In this document: in pieces, positions 12,329-28,939 of the stretch
Layout of the letters: the number at the start of each line of letters is the position of its first letter
Numbering within the stretch: the stretch's first letter is position 1
Assembly (NCBI RefSeq): GCF_012489685.1
Contig: NC_080044.1
Span: 68,062,732-68,126,731, forward strand
Direction of reading: 5' to 3'
Source of the DNA: Lotus japonicus
Lineage: Eukaryota; Streptophyta; Magnoliopsida; Fabales; Fabaceae
DNA length: 64,000 bases
Made by a program: the position numbers and the translations under genes
The notes under the pieces: model-generated
What the model was told of the DNA's origin: nothing
Databases searched by the model: none
What the model saw: only the letters and a program-made list of their open reading frames with translations

Positions 12329-13918
12329 GGCTTAATACATCAGAAGACCCCTGTAATTGTAAAGGGAATCAAATCCAGGGCCTAAAATATTTTTCGCATC
12401 AAATTGGGTCCCTAAAAAATATTTTTTAATCTAATTAAGGTCAAAGTGTGTCTGGGTCTGATGTGACTTAATTTTAACACAGATGGCATTTCCACGTGGC
12501 TTTTATCTTTTTTTTTAATACCAACTAATTCCAACTCATATAATTAATTGAAAATCAAAATTAATCTTAATTAACTAATCTCAGTCCTAATTAACTAATC
12601 TCTTGAGTTAAAAAAAAAAAAAACTGATCTCTTGACCTAGAAACTCATTCTCATCTAACAACACCACACTCTGATCCACAAAACCCAGTTCTATCTGGTG
12701 GCTATCATGAGGTAAACATTGTTGTGCTGCACGAAAATGTAGCTGATACATCGTGCACAACCGGATCTTGAGATTGCACATCAGCCTGTGCAATGAGAAA
12801 GGGAAAATCGAAAGTTAGATTCTGTGAAAAACGGGATCGGAATGAATGGATGGAAGTGAAGAAGATGAAGGAGTGGAACCTGTTTTTCGATGAGCTTGGT
12901 GAAGAAGCGTTCGGCGTCGAGGGCGGAGACGTCGCCGCGGTAGTCACGTCAGATGAGGACGCGACCTTTGATGTCGAGGAGGAACATAGCAGAAGTTGCC
13001 CCTGCGAACAACAATCCTGTGGATTTCTTGCTTTCTGGTGTGTGCGTGTGTTGAATTTCGGTGGTTGATCTAGGTATCTGCATTAGGCGTTAAGAACTAT
13101 GTTAGATCTGGGATTTTTAGATTTTTCTTTGGAAGTTGTAAGTGAAGAATTTGGATATGGGATTTTTAAATTTGTGTTGCATTCTATGCGGTGCTGTCCT
13201 TGGCAATGCTTGTCTTCGTTTTATTTCTCTTCTTGCTGTTTTCTTTCTTTATCAGTCTTTAGGATTTTCAATTTCCATTGCTTTATAGCTTGTTAGTTTT
13301 CTTTCCTTCCTGGATTTGTATCTTCAGTATGGGTTTTTAACTCCAGCCCTTTTTAATATATCAAGAATTTGGATCTGCTCGATTTGTGTATGGAATTAGT
13401 TTGATGATGGTACATGACTTTCTATGAACTGATGCTATGGATTAAATGTTTGGTAAAAAAAAGAGGGTGCTTCAATGGGTCTTCATGTCTTGCCCCAATT
13501 TTTTATGGTGTGGGATGTTTTGTTGGTGATGGAGAAGGAAGAAGGGGAATTGGGGGTGGTGGTGGTGGATTTTTCATGAGTTGAGTTCTGGGTTTTTTAG
13601 GGGTTGAGTTGTTGGGTTTCTTCTTGATGGATGAAAGTGGAAGATGAAAATGTTGATGATGAAAGATTTAAAATTATTTCAATTTTTTAATTTTTTTTAA
13701 TTCTCCATTTATGTTTTAGAATTTTTTAATTAAAAAATAATTCCAAATGACGTGGAAAAGCTGAGTAGGATAAAATTGAAGCCACTTCAGCATCAGATAC
13801 ACTTTGTCCTTAAATGAATTAAAAAAAACTTCTTAGGGACCCAATTTGATGCGAAAATTTTACAGGCCCTGGAACTGATTCCCTTTACAATTTCAAGGGC
13901 CTTCTGATATATTAAGCC
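12329..13918. mobile_element. Mutator-like element carrying a host gene fragment (Pack-MULE)
   Basis: The ends are inverted repeats starting GGCTTAATACATCAGAAG and ending CTTCTGATATATTAAGCC. The similarity continues inwards with gaps for roughly 150 bases (CCCTTTACAATTNCAAGGG-like, GGGACCCAATTTGATGCG, CACTTTGTCCTTAA blocks). Perfect 9-bp flanks AACTAAATA at 12320-12328 and 13919-13927 are the target duplication typical of MULEs. No MURA transposase is present, so the element is nonautonomous. The interior holds a decayed AP-1 mu-subunit fragment with much higher GC than the arms. The element is 1590 bp. Confidence 0.92.
12692..13005 (-). pseudogene. Captured fragment of the AP-1 clathrin adaptor mu subunit gene
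   Basis: Exon 1 remnant, complement(12880..13005), reads AGATSAMFLLDIKGRVLI, then a stop where the family has Trp, then RDYRGDVSALDAERFF and TKLIEKQ. A retained intron follows, complement(12786..12879), GTTCCACT to TTGCACAG. Exon 2 remnant, complement(12692..12785), reads ADVQSQDPVVHD, loses one base, and continues in another frame as ISYIFVQHNNVYLMIATR followed by a second stop where Gln is expected. The parent's initiator Met is missing. These are the first roughly 75 residues of the AP-1 mu (AP1M) longin-like domain. The intron shows the copy came from genomic DNA, not an mRNA. It cannot encode a functional subunit. Confidence 0.85.
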
Positions 13919-13927
13919 AACTAAATA

Positions 13928-16277
13928 TACTAAAGATAACATATCATTAACATCCAATAAAATATCAAAATTCCCAAATGATTTTAATAAATGAATAATT
14001 TGTATACTTTGTATATTTTGAGTATGTTTTTTTTATCGGCCAATTACGTCTCATAATTCTTACCATTTAAGTTATTTTTCGGGGACTATTTTGACTACGG
14101 TGAATTTATGCTTGGTATGAAAAGCTCTAATAAAGTTGTGTATTTTCACATTCAGTTGGGTCTAATCTAATTAATTAATTGTAAAATATGCTTAATTTTG
14201 ATTCTTCAACTCTCATTACACTTTTTCATTCTATAGATAATAAATTGAGGGATTTGTTTATCTTGCTCTCTGTTTTGGTTTTTGTTGGTGGAGTTATCTG
14301 ATGGATTGGCAATATTATTGTTCATTTTCTCTTTGGTTTATTTGTTGGAGATGTTCCTCTTCATGGTTCTGCTGCTGGGTTTGGGTGGGTTTTTAGTTTT
14401 CCTCCTTGAAAATTTCTCTTACCTTTTCAAAATTGATACTCTTTTTCCTTGATGGGTTTTTCCAAGGGGGTTTTATTCTAGCAAGGTTTTAATAAGGCTT
14501 GTTTTGTTAAGCCAATTTTCAAGGAGGTATTAGGTGGGTAGCCTCTTCATTTCTAGGGTCTTTGTTTAGCCTCTTCACCCCTTGTACTTCTATTCAATAT
14601 AGTTCTCATTGCCTATAAAAAAACTCATGATCCAAATAGGTTCTCTTTTACATGGTTAGAAAGATGAAAGAAACATCTAAAATTTTCATAGTGTATATTT
14701 AAATTCTTCAAATTAAGGTAAAATTAATATCACATTTTATTTTTTATCAATGATATCACATTCTTTTAACTTTTTTTTTGGACTTTGATGTGGTGTTCTG
14801 GCATTTAATTCTTTTGGGACACAAGGCTGTGACAGCAAGTGGAGAGTCTGGATAACACATTAAAGCCCATATTTGAGAGTGGGGTGTGCCACTGGAAACT
14901 TGAGCCTGTTAACCGGCCCAATTTGAATGGTGAAACATGGAAGAGTTCCTAAACTTGCTTGGGTTTGTTTCGGCATAATTCATAAGCTGCATTTGATTTA
15001 TAGAAAAGCCCAAACAGTGGTACTAGAAGAGCCTTTGATGGCTAAAGATTAGTGGTCACATCTTGGTCAAATTGCAAAGGTGTGTTGACTGTTGATTTAT
15101 CAAGCTAGATGCAGGGTGATGTACATAATAACTAACTATGGATCTGATCTTGTTTAAATACTTAGTACACCCTCAACAATGTTGTTGAAACAGATCTGTC
15201 TCACATTGCTCACTCTTCTAATTGCCTTAAGACATTTCGGGTCTGGCTTGTCATTAAGCTCCATATAACTTTTCAATGTCGTCCATTTAGAACTTAATCT
15301 CAAATTCACTCATTTAGATTTTCAAGTTCTTTCAACCTTTTGGTGGGTTTGTATTAAGTGTCACATTTGTTAGAGAAGCACTTGTATATGTGAAGATAAT
15401 CATCTCAAATTTTAATAGTTTTGGATTCAAGATTCTACCTTGAGTTTAGATCTGAATTATTGATGGGTGATTGAAATAGTGTTGTAATGGTAGGTGTTTT
15501 TGTACATGATTGGTTGTTATTTGAGAGATGTTCTCAAAATTTTGGGTGAATATATAAAATTTCTTTGCTTTTGAAAAAAAATCTGCTTTGGTCTAGTGAA
15601 AAAAATGAAAAAAAAAATGTTCCTCAACCTCTATCTTGGAGAAAAGTCAGTCACAAGTTGTATGTTTTAATTTTTTGAATTCAAACTTTTTATCATCTTA
15701 TAGGGTCTATAGTTACATTAATCAAATGGGGAACATAATATCACTGAAAAAGTTATAGAACTCTTTTTTTTCAACCAAGTCCTTAATTGATCACTAGCTT
15801 GACTAAAATTGAGTTAAAGTTGATGTCTAATGGTTTGTCCAATGCATCATCAAATATTTCAATATTTCTGGCATTGCATCATTAGCAGCAAAACCCGAGT
15901 TGTATATGTCCCACTTGAACGGGGTCAACAAAGATTGAAGCTGCTAACATGTTGATTTACAATTTTCATGACAAGATCTGATCACCTAGTAATTCAAAAA
16001 CTTTGAGGGATAAAATTTATATAGTAGACAATGGGTGATACAGAGCAAACATTTTCTTTGCAGCAAGATGAAGAAGACAATGGAAATGAGAAATCAATAA
16101 TCTGTTAAGGAATTGGAGGGTCAATTGATAATAAAAAGGAAAGCAGATTTGAGCATCAGTTTTAAAAAGCTCGATTTTGGTTAGCTTCATGGAATAACCA
16201 ATCAGCAATTAATAATCACTTGATTCATCATCTGCTCAAAATCTTAAGAGTCTCAAGCCTCTCAAAAGAATATAATA
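13928..16277. other. Gene-free spacer with repeat debris
   Basis: No open frame resembles a known protein. Bases 14200-14640 read like a LINE 3' tail on the plus strand, ending near CTTGTACTTCTATTC and an A run at 14620, but no duplication was confirmed. A 21-base stretch at 15936-15956 resembles miR167 (see findings). One arm of a 90-bp direct repeat lies at 16147-16240. Confidence 0.5.
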
Positions 16278-16802
16278 CTCCCTCCGTCCCTAATTATAAG
16301 CTAAAGTTGTAAAAATCACACTTATTAAGAAAGCCTTAATTGATGCATTGGTTTTCAAAAAAAATGTACAACTTTCTATGTTTACCCCTATTTATGATAA
16401 CACTTTTTCATCACTGTACTACTAATGGTGGTGCTCCACTACCAATAAATGCAAGGGTGAATATGGAAAGAAATATTAACTTTTGCAAGGTTAGCTTATA
16501 TTTAGTGACACAAAAAAAGTCTCAATGTTAGCTTATAATTAGGGACGGAGGGAGTAATATAAAAGATGAACATAACGAAAAGAAGGGAAAGTGAGAAATT
16601 GCTACCTCGCGATGAGTGTGTAATCAATAAGAAATTAATAGTTCTAGACCATGAACTTCATGGAATAATAAAAAAACTAAGGATTTGAAAGGGTAAAAGA
16701 AAAGAATCATAGATTGATTTGAGCATCAGTTTTAAAAAGCTCGATTTGTAATCTTCATGGAATAACCAATAAGTAATTCATTTCATTCATCATCTGCTTC
16801 CC
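16147..16802. repeat. About 90-bp direct repeat flanking a MITE
   Basis: Copies at 16147-16240 and 16715-16802 share TTTGAGCATCAGTTTTAAAA, AGCTCGATTT, CTTCATGGAATAACCAAT and TTCATTCATCATCTGCT. The Stowaway-like element lies between them. Read on the minus strand, both copies begin with CAG directly before ATGATGAAT, as a duplicated exon start would, but the frames stop quickly. Confidence 0.7.
16278..16554. mobile_element. Stowaway-like (Tc1/mariner) MITE
   Basis: The ends CTCCCTCCGTCCCTAATTAT and its near-exact inverse at 16533-16554 are the classic TA-flanked Stowaway termini. TA lies on both sides (16276-16277 and 16555-16556). The element is 277 bp with no transposase, and the interior is noncoding. 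Confidence 0.9.
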
Positions 16803-17189
16803 CTACTTTATTCATAAACAGTCAGTACGATCTTCTCTAAAAATTAGGGAAGTTTTAGCATAAGCCTCTAACAATACTAGAACCGTTTCCTATGATTGCG
16901 GTTAACCTAGATTTTAAGATTTAACAATAAGTATATGAAACTTTCAAAAAAAAAACAATAAGTATATGAAAGAGCTTCAACAAAAATAAAGTATGTGAAG
17001 GTATGGATAGAGATTGATACTAAGTATATATCAATAATACGCCTGGATTAAAAAAAAAATACGTCCAAGAAAAATTTGTACCAAAAAAGTATTTCCTCGA
17101 TCGTATTCATTCCAAGATCCATTTGTATAGATAAAGTATACACAACACAAGCATGAAGATCATATGATATGAAAAATGAAGAACATATG

Positions 17190-17281
17190 CATACCATTAG
17201 AGAGTGGAAGAAGAAGCAGAGTATGGAGAAGAATTAGAGAAAGCAGAGTTTGGCTTTTAGGTTAAGCTTCGGTATTTAAAT
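17190..17281 (-). promoter_or_regulatory. Possible promoter and first exon of an unidentified minus-strand transcript
   Basis: On the minus strand a TTTAAATA box lies near 17276. A pyrimidine-rich leader (CTTCTTCTTCC) then ends in AATG directly before GTATGC, a good splice donor. The minus-strand region downstream contains the duplicated exon-like blocks at 16715-16802 and 16147-16240, but no conserved protein. It could be a noncoding RNA or a dead gene. Confidence 0.25.
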
Positions 17282-18566
17282 GAAGTATGTGACCTTAGGT
17301 CATAGCAAGAGACACTGGTCGACAACGGAACGTGCATATAATATATAATAACATAGAGTTGTTTTTTCCCATTATCTTTTTCCTTTTTGAAAACTTCATT
17401 TTTCATTGGTCAATGTTATTTGGCTATTTGCAAAGATTCGGTACATGGAACTGGGAAGATAGGATTAATAATTTGATCATGAAAGCTGCAGCCAAATTAA
17501 TTACATATTTGTCTCTTTTTTCTTTGTTTTTGATTTTATCAAAGTTATCTCTTTGAATGACCCATCGCTTAAACTGCAGACTCACTCACGTGCCCTCTCA
17601 TTTCTTTTTGTTAAAGTTGTGGGATAAAAATAAAAAATAATTAATATTACAATTTTCATAAAAATCTTTAATTACTTAAATTTTTACTATTATAGTACTC
17701 CTATACATGGTCCTATCTCTCTCTCATATGAGTTAATTTATTTCTCTTTGAAATCAATTAATTTCTCATTTAAAAGTAATTACTTATCAAAAGGTGAAAC
17801 TGAAAAATTTGTTTAATTCATCATTGATATTTCAAATAAAAAATAAAATAAATGAAATTAAATGACTGAGTCTGAAAACGTCAAGCAAAAGGAAATGGTC
17901 AAATGGACAGAGGAGTAAATCAATCAACTATATAAGTAAAATTTGACTTGACCTATATATTAATATCAATATTAATTAGTTATTAATAAAATTTAATATT
18001 ATTTATCATATTAATTACTAATTCCAAATATTTTCGGTTTCTCATATTTAAAAATAATAATAGTAATTACTATTATTTAAATTATAATTGTTAATGACAT
18101 CTTTAGAAAAATATTAAAAAATAATAATGATCCTAATAAGTCAAAGTAAAATTGACTTGACACTCACATTAATAAAAATATTAGATAAATATTAAAAGTA
18201 TAATTGTATATTTATTATTTTGTTACAATGAGGGGATATGCCCTGCGGCGCAACAGCAACCAACTAACAACAGACTATGACATTCCCCAAAAGGGTGATC
18301 CAAATAGTGAAATACTAATTGTAAAACTTTTGATGAGTTTATCATTATTAATGACAACTTGTGAAAAAAAAATAACGGTAAAGTTTTTTTTGAACATAAC
18401 GGTAAATTAAAGTTTTTTTTTTGAAACTAACGTAACGGTAAAGTTCATTAGATAGAAAAAGAAAATTTTCAAATTTTCAATAAAAAAATAATAACTAACG
18501 GCAAACATTTAAAATTATTGTTATTTTTTTCGGATGTACCAAATAGAAATTTGATTAGACAGAGAA

Positions 18567-18693
18567 AGCTTGCGGTTCAGGAAGGCTGGGATTGGAAAGT
18601 TTGGAGCCTCCCCCCGACATCGATGGTGCCTTTACTTTGCCATGATATAGTTTCTTAGTTTGTTCTTTCTTTCCTTGATGTAACCAAAAAAAA
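18567..18693 (+). mobile_element. 5'-truncated LINE 3' end
   Basis: The fragment encodes a short tail, LAVQEGWDWKVWSLPP, followed by a stop, a noncoding tail and GATGTAACCAAAAAAAA. It is flanked by the 10-bp duplication AGACAGAGAA at 18557-18566 and 18694-18703, which marks target-primed insertion. Only about 127 bp were inserted. Confidence 0.75.
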
Positions 18694-19644
18694 AGACAGA
18701 GAAGTTGATCCAGTTTTCATTTCATTAGATAGGAAAAATTGGTTGTAACAAAAATAAAATAAGATAGGAAAAATTGGTCCAACCCAAACACTGGACCAAA
18801 CCATTCCAACCAACCCGAGTCAACTACCTACCCATATAATCCGCAAACTGCTATACACAATGGCCCAATCAGATGAAATGGTCTAGTATTTGATTAGTTC
18901 AGTTTTTAGCGGATTTAATTTTTTAATAATGTGTTTGGAATAGAGTTTAAAACTCTCCTACATATTTAAATAAAATTTGACAAAAAAAAAAGAGTAATTA
19001 AATGACAAAGATCAAAATATGTGAGAAGGGAAAGGAATACAAAGTGTTTGGTTTTGCAACTCAATGTGGACCCACGAGCTTAACGTGCTAAAATCTCGCT
19101 TCTCAAATACACGTTAAACTTGATTTAACAAATTCTAACTTCTTTGTCAACACCTTGAGATACGTGAGTTCACATTTGCGTTTAATCCAACGTCAAACCA
19201 AACATAGAAAGCACCAAAGAGAGAAGAAAATTGAAAGGAAAAATAAAAAATTTCATCATGTGGAAATGATAAATAGTGAGTGAGTTTAGATAGCCAATAG
19301 TTTTAGTAAGATTGATGTTGTGACATTAACACCTGATATCATACTAATTATTTCATAGATTACAGCTGCACTAGGCAAGTAACCACTTCGATGATCTATA
19401 CGTCCCGAAGAGATTAGTCTTTAGCTATTGGCTGAGGAACACCCTCGGTACATCAAAAAATAAATTACTAGGGAATGGGGCAGATACATGTAATAATAAA
19501 CTTCTCACGAAGAAGCATTTCAGCAAATCACTAGACATATAAGCAAAACTTTATGTGGAAGAAACTAGGAGTCACCCCCTTATACCTGCTTACCTTTACA
19601 CCTATTCATAACTCAATATCATAACATTTTTTAGACGAAAAAGT

Positions 19645-19777
19645 GCATGTTTGGAAAACCTTCTATAATTGATTATGGAGCCAAAATCAAGCCAAAACCA
19701 ATTCTGGTGAGACGCTTCTATGAGTAGCTTTTAGGTGTGAGAGTTGTTTCTGAGACAAGAGAAGTTGATCCAAACAT
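19645..19777. mobile_element. Small MITE-like repeat
   Basis: Short inverted ends GCATGTTTGGA and TCCAAACATGC enclose about 133 bp with AATTGATTATGGAGCC and ACCAATTCTG blocks. Similar AATCAATTCTA-type fragments occur in introns elsewhere in the window. No target duplication was verified. Confidence 0.5.
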
Positions 19778-19863
19778 GCTATAAATCTACCGCCACACCT
19801 TATTCCCCCACAAGGTTACAAAGAATATTATAAGCACTGCTTTCCTCTGCTGACCAAACTAGT

Positions 19864-24924
<5,061 letters not shown>

Positions 24925-25500
24925 AACTCCAATGGTTTACAAGATCTGTTTCATGATCCAATCAAGTTAAGTAAAAAATACTAATCAACAAAACAAAGCA
25001 GAAGCTGGTCCCATATCTAGAAAATAAAACAACCCTTTTGAAACTTTCAGCTAAAAGTGGCAAACTTTACCAATGCCCACTCACTTCGATCCAAGTAGCA
25101 AGCTGTTGCTCACTCACATCTACAGGGAGCAGCAGAAACATTAATTAAAAAATATATATATAAAAAGTGAAGCAGTAAATAAACAGAAGCCAGGAAGTAA
25201 AGAATCATTGAGAGGAAAAAAAGCAAACAAAGAGAAAAGTGAAGGGAAATACACATGAGTCATGACATTGAAGCTAAAGTATTCACAGTTCACTCACATT
25301 ATGGTGAAGGTGATGAGAGATCTAAAAAAAATCTAATAGTCACTGTTGAAGGTGAATGCCATGGAACTAGAAGATGCTAGTGAGTTAGTACAGGAAGAGT
25401 GAGAGAGAGTGAGGGTTGGTTTGTTTGTTTGATTAAATTCCAGAGAGGGTGAAGTGAAGTCAGAGCATGATGATGGCTGATCTTGAATCTTGATGCAATG
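24925..25500 (-). promoter_or_regulatory. 5' leader and proximal promoter of the subtilase gene
   Basis: Upstream of the start codon the minus strand has a CTCACTCTCTCTCACTCTTCC leader-like tract at about 25390-25410. It also has a nine-codon upstream reading frame, ATG at 25362 to TAG at 25333 (MAFTFNSDY). A leader intron is possible but not established. Confidence 0.4.
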
Positions 25501-26002
25501 CAATGAAGTATTCTTAATAATGAACATTCATTATTATTTATCATTATTAATAGTATTATTCAAATCATTTTGTTTGTGCTGTTCAGAACCTCAGAATCTA
25601 ATCTAAGTCATTAAATTAAATGGAATTTTTTATTTTTATCTTTTACTTTTGGAAAATTTTGAGGTTTTTCGGTTCATGTTTTCTTCGCAAAATCATTAAG
25701 AAAAAGGTGGGAAGGGGACATTCGCGCGAAGGCTGTCGGAGACGGTTGAGATGAAAAGACGGTAAGGCCCTTGTAGTTTGATGCCAAATCACACTCACTG
25801 ACTCACATGCTCACAACCACATGGATAGGAAAAAGGTTTTCATTCTCAATAGTCAATTCCCATTCTTTACTACTCCATTTATTATTATTATTAAAATTAA
25901 AATTTTATGTTTTATCGCAACCAAGGTTTTTTTAATGCGTTACTCAAGACTTAAACTATTTTTGCTACCATGCATATAATTTTTAAAAAAAAAAATAAAA
26001 GA

Positions 26003-26172
26003 ATGGCGTAGTGGTTAGTTCATTTCATCTTTTAATAATGAGGTTTAGGGTTCGATCTATACATATGAGAATAGAGTGCATATTATGACAAAGTTTATCA
26101 CACAATACGAGCATCCGTGATGAGGAGTTTAGTCATTATCATCAGCGTTAATATGCTAGACTAAAAAAACAC
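26003..26172 (+). mobile_element. tRNA-derived SINE
   Basis: A perfect A box TGGCGTAGTGG is followed by a B box GGTTCGATC about 40 bases later, a body and a short A-rich tail (CTAAAAAAAC). An A-rich block precedes it. Target duplications were not resolved. Confidence 0.65.
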
Positions 26173-27022
26173 CTATAATTTAATAAAATGATATCTCATT
26201 CACTTATAGAAATAAATATACAACATGATTTAATCTATTACCAATCACTTAATTTATTAAAATGTAATTTATCATTAATATCTTCCAAACATTAGAAAAT
26301 AAATTTTACTACTGATTTATATTTTTTCATTAAGTTTATAGTTTTAAAAGTAATATAAAATTTGTTTGTAAAGTAGGCTCTTTATTTAATAGAATGATTT
26401 AAAGAGAGTTGTGGAATTGATATCGAATCCTATTAAGATTTATTCTGTCTAACAACAAATATTATTTATTTAGGTACTAATTATGCTATAATGTTTCATA
26501 TATTACTTTAATAATTAGCCATGGACCTCTGGGACACCCTTTCATTATTTCTATTGCCGCGTAGATGCAACTTCCTTCATATCGATGGGAAACATTAAGT
26601 TATGGACTTATGGTAAGGTAAAAGTCCCAAAGTCTAATTAAGCAATACTAGCATCTAAAATATAAGTTTGTACGTGATTTAAGTTTTGACACTAATAGTA
26701 TGATTTTGATAATATTCGTGATTATGCAAATTTGACTATGAGGACGGTAATCATTATGGTGCTATTAATTATATATATAACGTTTTGTGAAAGTTTATTT
26801 CATTATATATATTCAGAGTCAAAAGGAGATCAGAGTACTTTATGTCGCAACAAAATTTTCTTAGGTAATGTTTGTTTATAGATGATTGCTTGCTTGAATA
26901 TGAGCAATGCAGACCATAAGCCGTGTCTATTCAACAAAACATCAGGAAGGATTTGGATATGAAAGTTTGGTTAAATAAGGAAAAGGAATGTACACACCAT
27001 TTTAATTGATATATATATATAT

Positions 27023-27267
27023 AGGGGATGTATCTTATGAAAAAGGTAATCTTATGTGAAAAAATGAGAATAAATCACGACCGTTAGATCTAACAATCAA
27101 CGGTTAAGATTAAAAGAATTTAATGGTCATATGATTGTCACATGATCACTTAAAAAAGTCACATGACTTAATGTTTTAATCTTGACCGTTGATGGTTAGA
27201 TCTAACGGTCGTGATTTATTCTCATTTTCTCACATAAGATTACCTTTCTCATAAGATACATCCTCTA
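27023..27267. mobile_element. Long-armed palindromic MITE (foldback-like)
   Basis: Two nearly perfect arms of roughly 95 bases (27023-27118 and 27171-27267) share GGATGTATCTTATGA, AAGGTAATCTTATGTGA, ATGAGAATAAATCACGACCG and TTAGATCTAAC. They surround a 50-base spacer that is itself partly palindromic (ATGATTGTCACATGATCAC). AT dinucleotide tracts flank both sides, so the target duplication cannot be read. Confidence 0.8.
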
Positions 27268-27696
27268 TATATATATATATATATAGTTGCTCATCACTAA
27301 AAGTACTTATACCATTTTGATTCTTCATGGAAATTATTTTCATAGTACTAGATGGACTAGTTAAGTCAATCAATCACTCGAGAAAGTGTTTCATGAAAAA
27401 GTCGGAAAGAAGATTTACGGGTTGCTCTGTCATGCTAAATTTCTGAGATTGTACCTTCTAAGTTATTGAGAGCTTCATCAGGAGAACATAATTTCTTTTT
27501 AACAAGCGCGGCTTTCCGGTCCCAAATGAAAGAAATTAAATTAGCCTCCCCTTCTATAAACTATAGAGTACAATGTACATAGACACATTAATCAAAAGTT
27601 TAGAATGCTCTAAAAAAAACGCATTGGGCAACTCAGAGATGAATCATGCTTAGCTAATCCATGAGCAACTAAATTTGCCTCTCTGAACATGTTAAT

Positions 27697-27840
27697 GTTT
27701 TTTTTATAGGCTAATATTAGTGGTTAATTGTTAGTAAATTAGTTCTTTCGCCAGGATTTGAACCTTGTTCCTTCACCCTGCAAATCTCTTCAGTCCCTTA
27801 GCTCATTGGAAATGAGCTAATCCCAACATTCCCTAAGCAT
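27697..27840 (-). mobile_element. tRNA-derived SINE
   Basis: On the minus strand TTAGCTCATTTCCAATGAGC (A-box region) is followed by GGTTCAAATCC (B box). The copy ends in TATAAAAAAAAC, a SINE-type tail. Confidence 0.6.
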
Positions 27841-28113
27841 GAGAATGCTTTGGGCTTGAACAAAATTTATCTCCCATAACCAATGATTAGAGTGATAGTT
27901 AACGAAATTTTAACATATATGTATGCATAAAAAATAATAAGACAATGAATTTTCAACTATTTTTCAATTGATTTGAGAAATTTGATCCATCTTTTGCAGC
28001 CAGCCACACTTTGTTATTAATATAGACAAATTAAAGAGATTTTGTCCTTTGGTAAAATGTCCCTACTAGGATAAGGAAAGGGCATTAGGTGAAACGGTGA
28101 AAGTAACTTGCAC

Positions 28114-28931
28114 TAGGGGTGCACATGGGTTGGGTTGGATGGATTTTGGTCAAAATAAAATCTGAACCGATCAAAATTGTCTGGGTTGGGTTGGGTTGGA
28201 TTTCACGAATTTCTTCTTCGGATCCGATCCAAACCAACCCGACAAAGTTCGGATTGAGTTGGATGGATTGATTGGGTCACTATATTAAAATAATAATATA
28301 TCTGAAATATTAAAAAAATCTTGCAAATATTATTATAAATTCATAAAAAGTTATAAAAAATACTAAATATGTCATAATACTAAATAGCATGAAAATGACA
28401 CAAAAAGTTATACCAAATAGCATGGAACAATTCCGCATAAATGACATATAGCCAAATATCACGAAAATATAAAACTTCATTACCAAATGACATGAAACAA
28501 TCTAACATAAATAGTACCTAAAAAGTGAAAAACAACATTAAATGTCATGCCATGACACTTAGAACTTAGATGTCTCCAACATGCCAAATAATATATAAAG
28601 ACATGTAGTAAATAACTACGAACAAATACTCTAAGTTCAAATATGACAAATAACTACAAATACTTAAGTCTCAAAGTTTCAAAAAGTCATCACTCCGACA
28701 CTAGCACTCAAAGTATGAGTAAAATTATAAAAAAAATTTATTATTATATGTATGGATTCTGGGTTGGGTTGGATGGATTTGAACTGAATCCGAAATCCGA
28801 TCCGAACTTGGTTGGGTTGTAGTAAAATTCATCCGATTAACCCGATTACTCGATCCAACCCGCATTTTTTCTATTGGATCGGATTGGGTTGGATGGGTTC
28901 ATTGGATCTACCCGACCCATGTTCACCCCTA
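28114..28931. mobile_element. Nonautonomous hAT-type element
   Basis: The ends are TAGGGGTGCACATGGGT and ACCCATGTTCACCCCTA, inverted with one difference. They are flanked by the perfect 8-bp duplication ACTTGCAC at 28106-28113 and 28932-28939, the hAT signature. Subterminal GGTTGGGTTGGATGGAT and GGATCCGATCC motifs recur many times. No transposase is encoded; the element is 818 bp. Confidence 0.92.
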
Positions 28932-28939
28932 ACTTGCAC

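Larger units (their letters stand above)
17282..19863. other. Intergenic region downstream of the subtilase gene
   Basis: AT-rich, with no recognisable gene. It holds a short LINE remnant (18567-18693) and a MITE-like unit (19645-19777). The 3' UTR of the subtilase probably occupies the last few hundred bases before 19864. Confidence 0.5.
25528..28105. other. Intergenic AT-rich region with SINEs and a palindromic MITE
   Basis: No protein-coding exon is recognisable. The describable content is the SINE at 26003-26172, the long-armed inverted repeat at 27023-27267 and the minus-strand SINE at 27697-27840. The remainder shows no structure I could interpret. Confidence 0.5.

Noticed and set aside
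12793..13068. 91-codon plus-strand open frame in the MULE
   Set aside because: It is the antisense shadow of the captured AP-1 mu fragment on the minus strand, which explains the composition fully.
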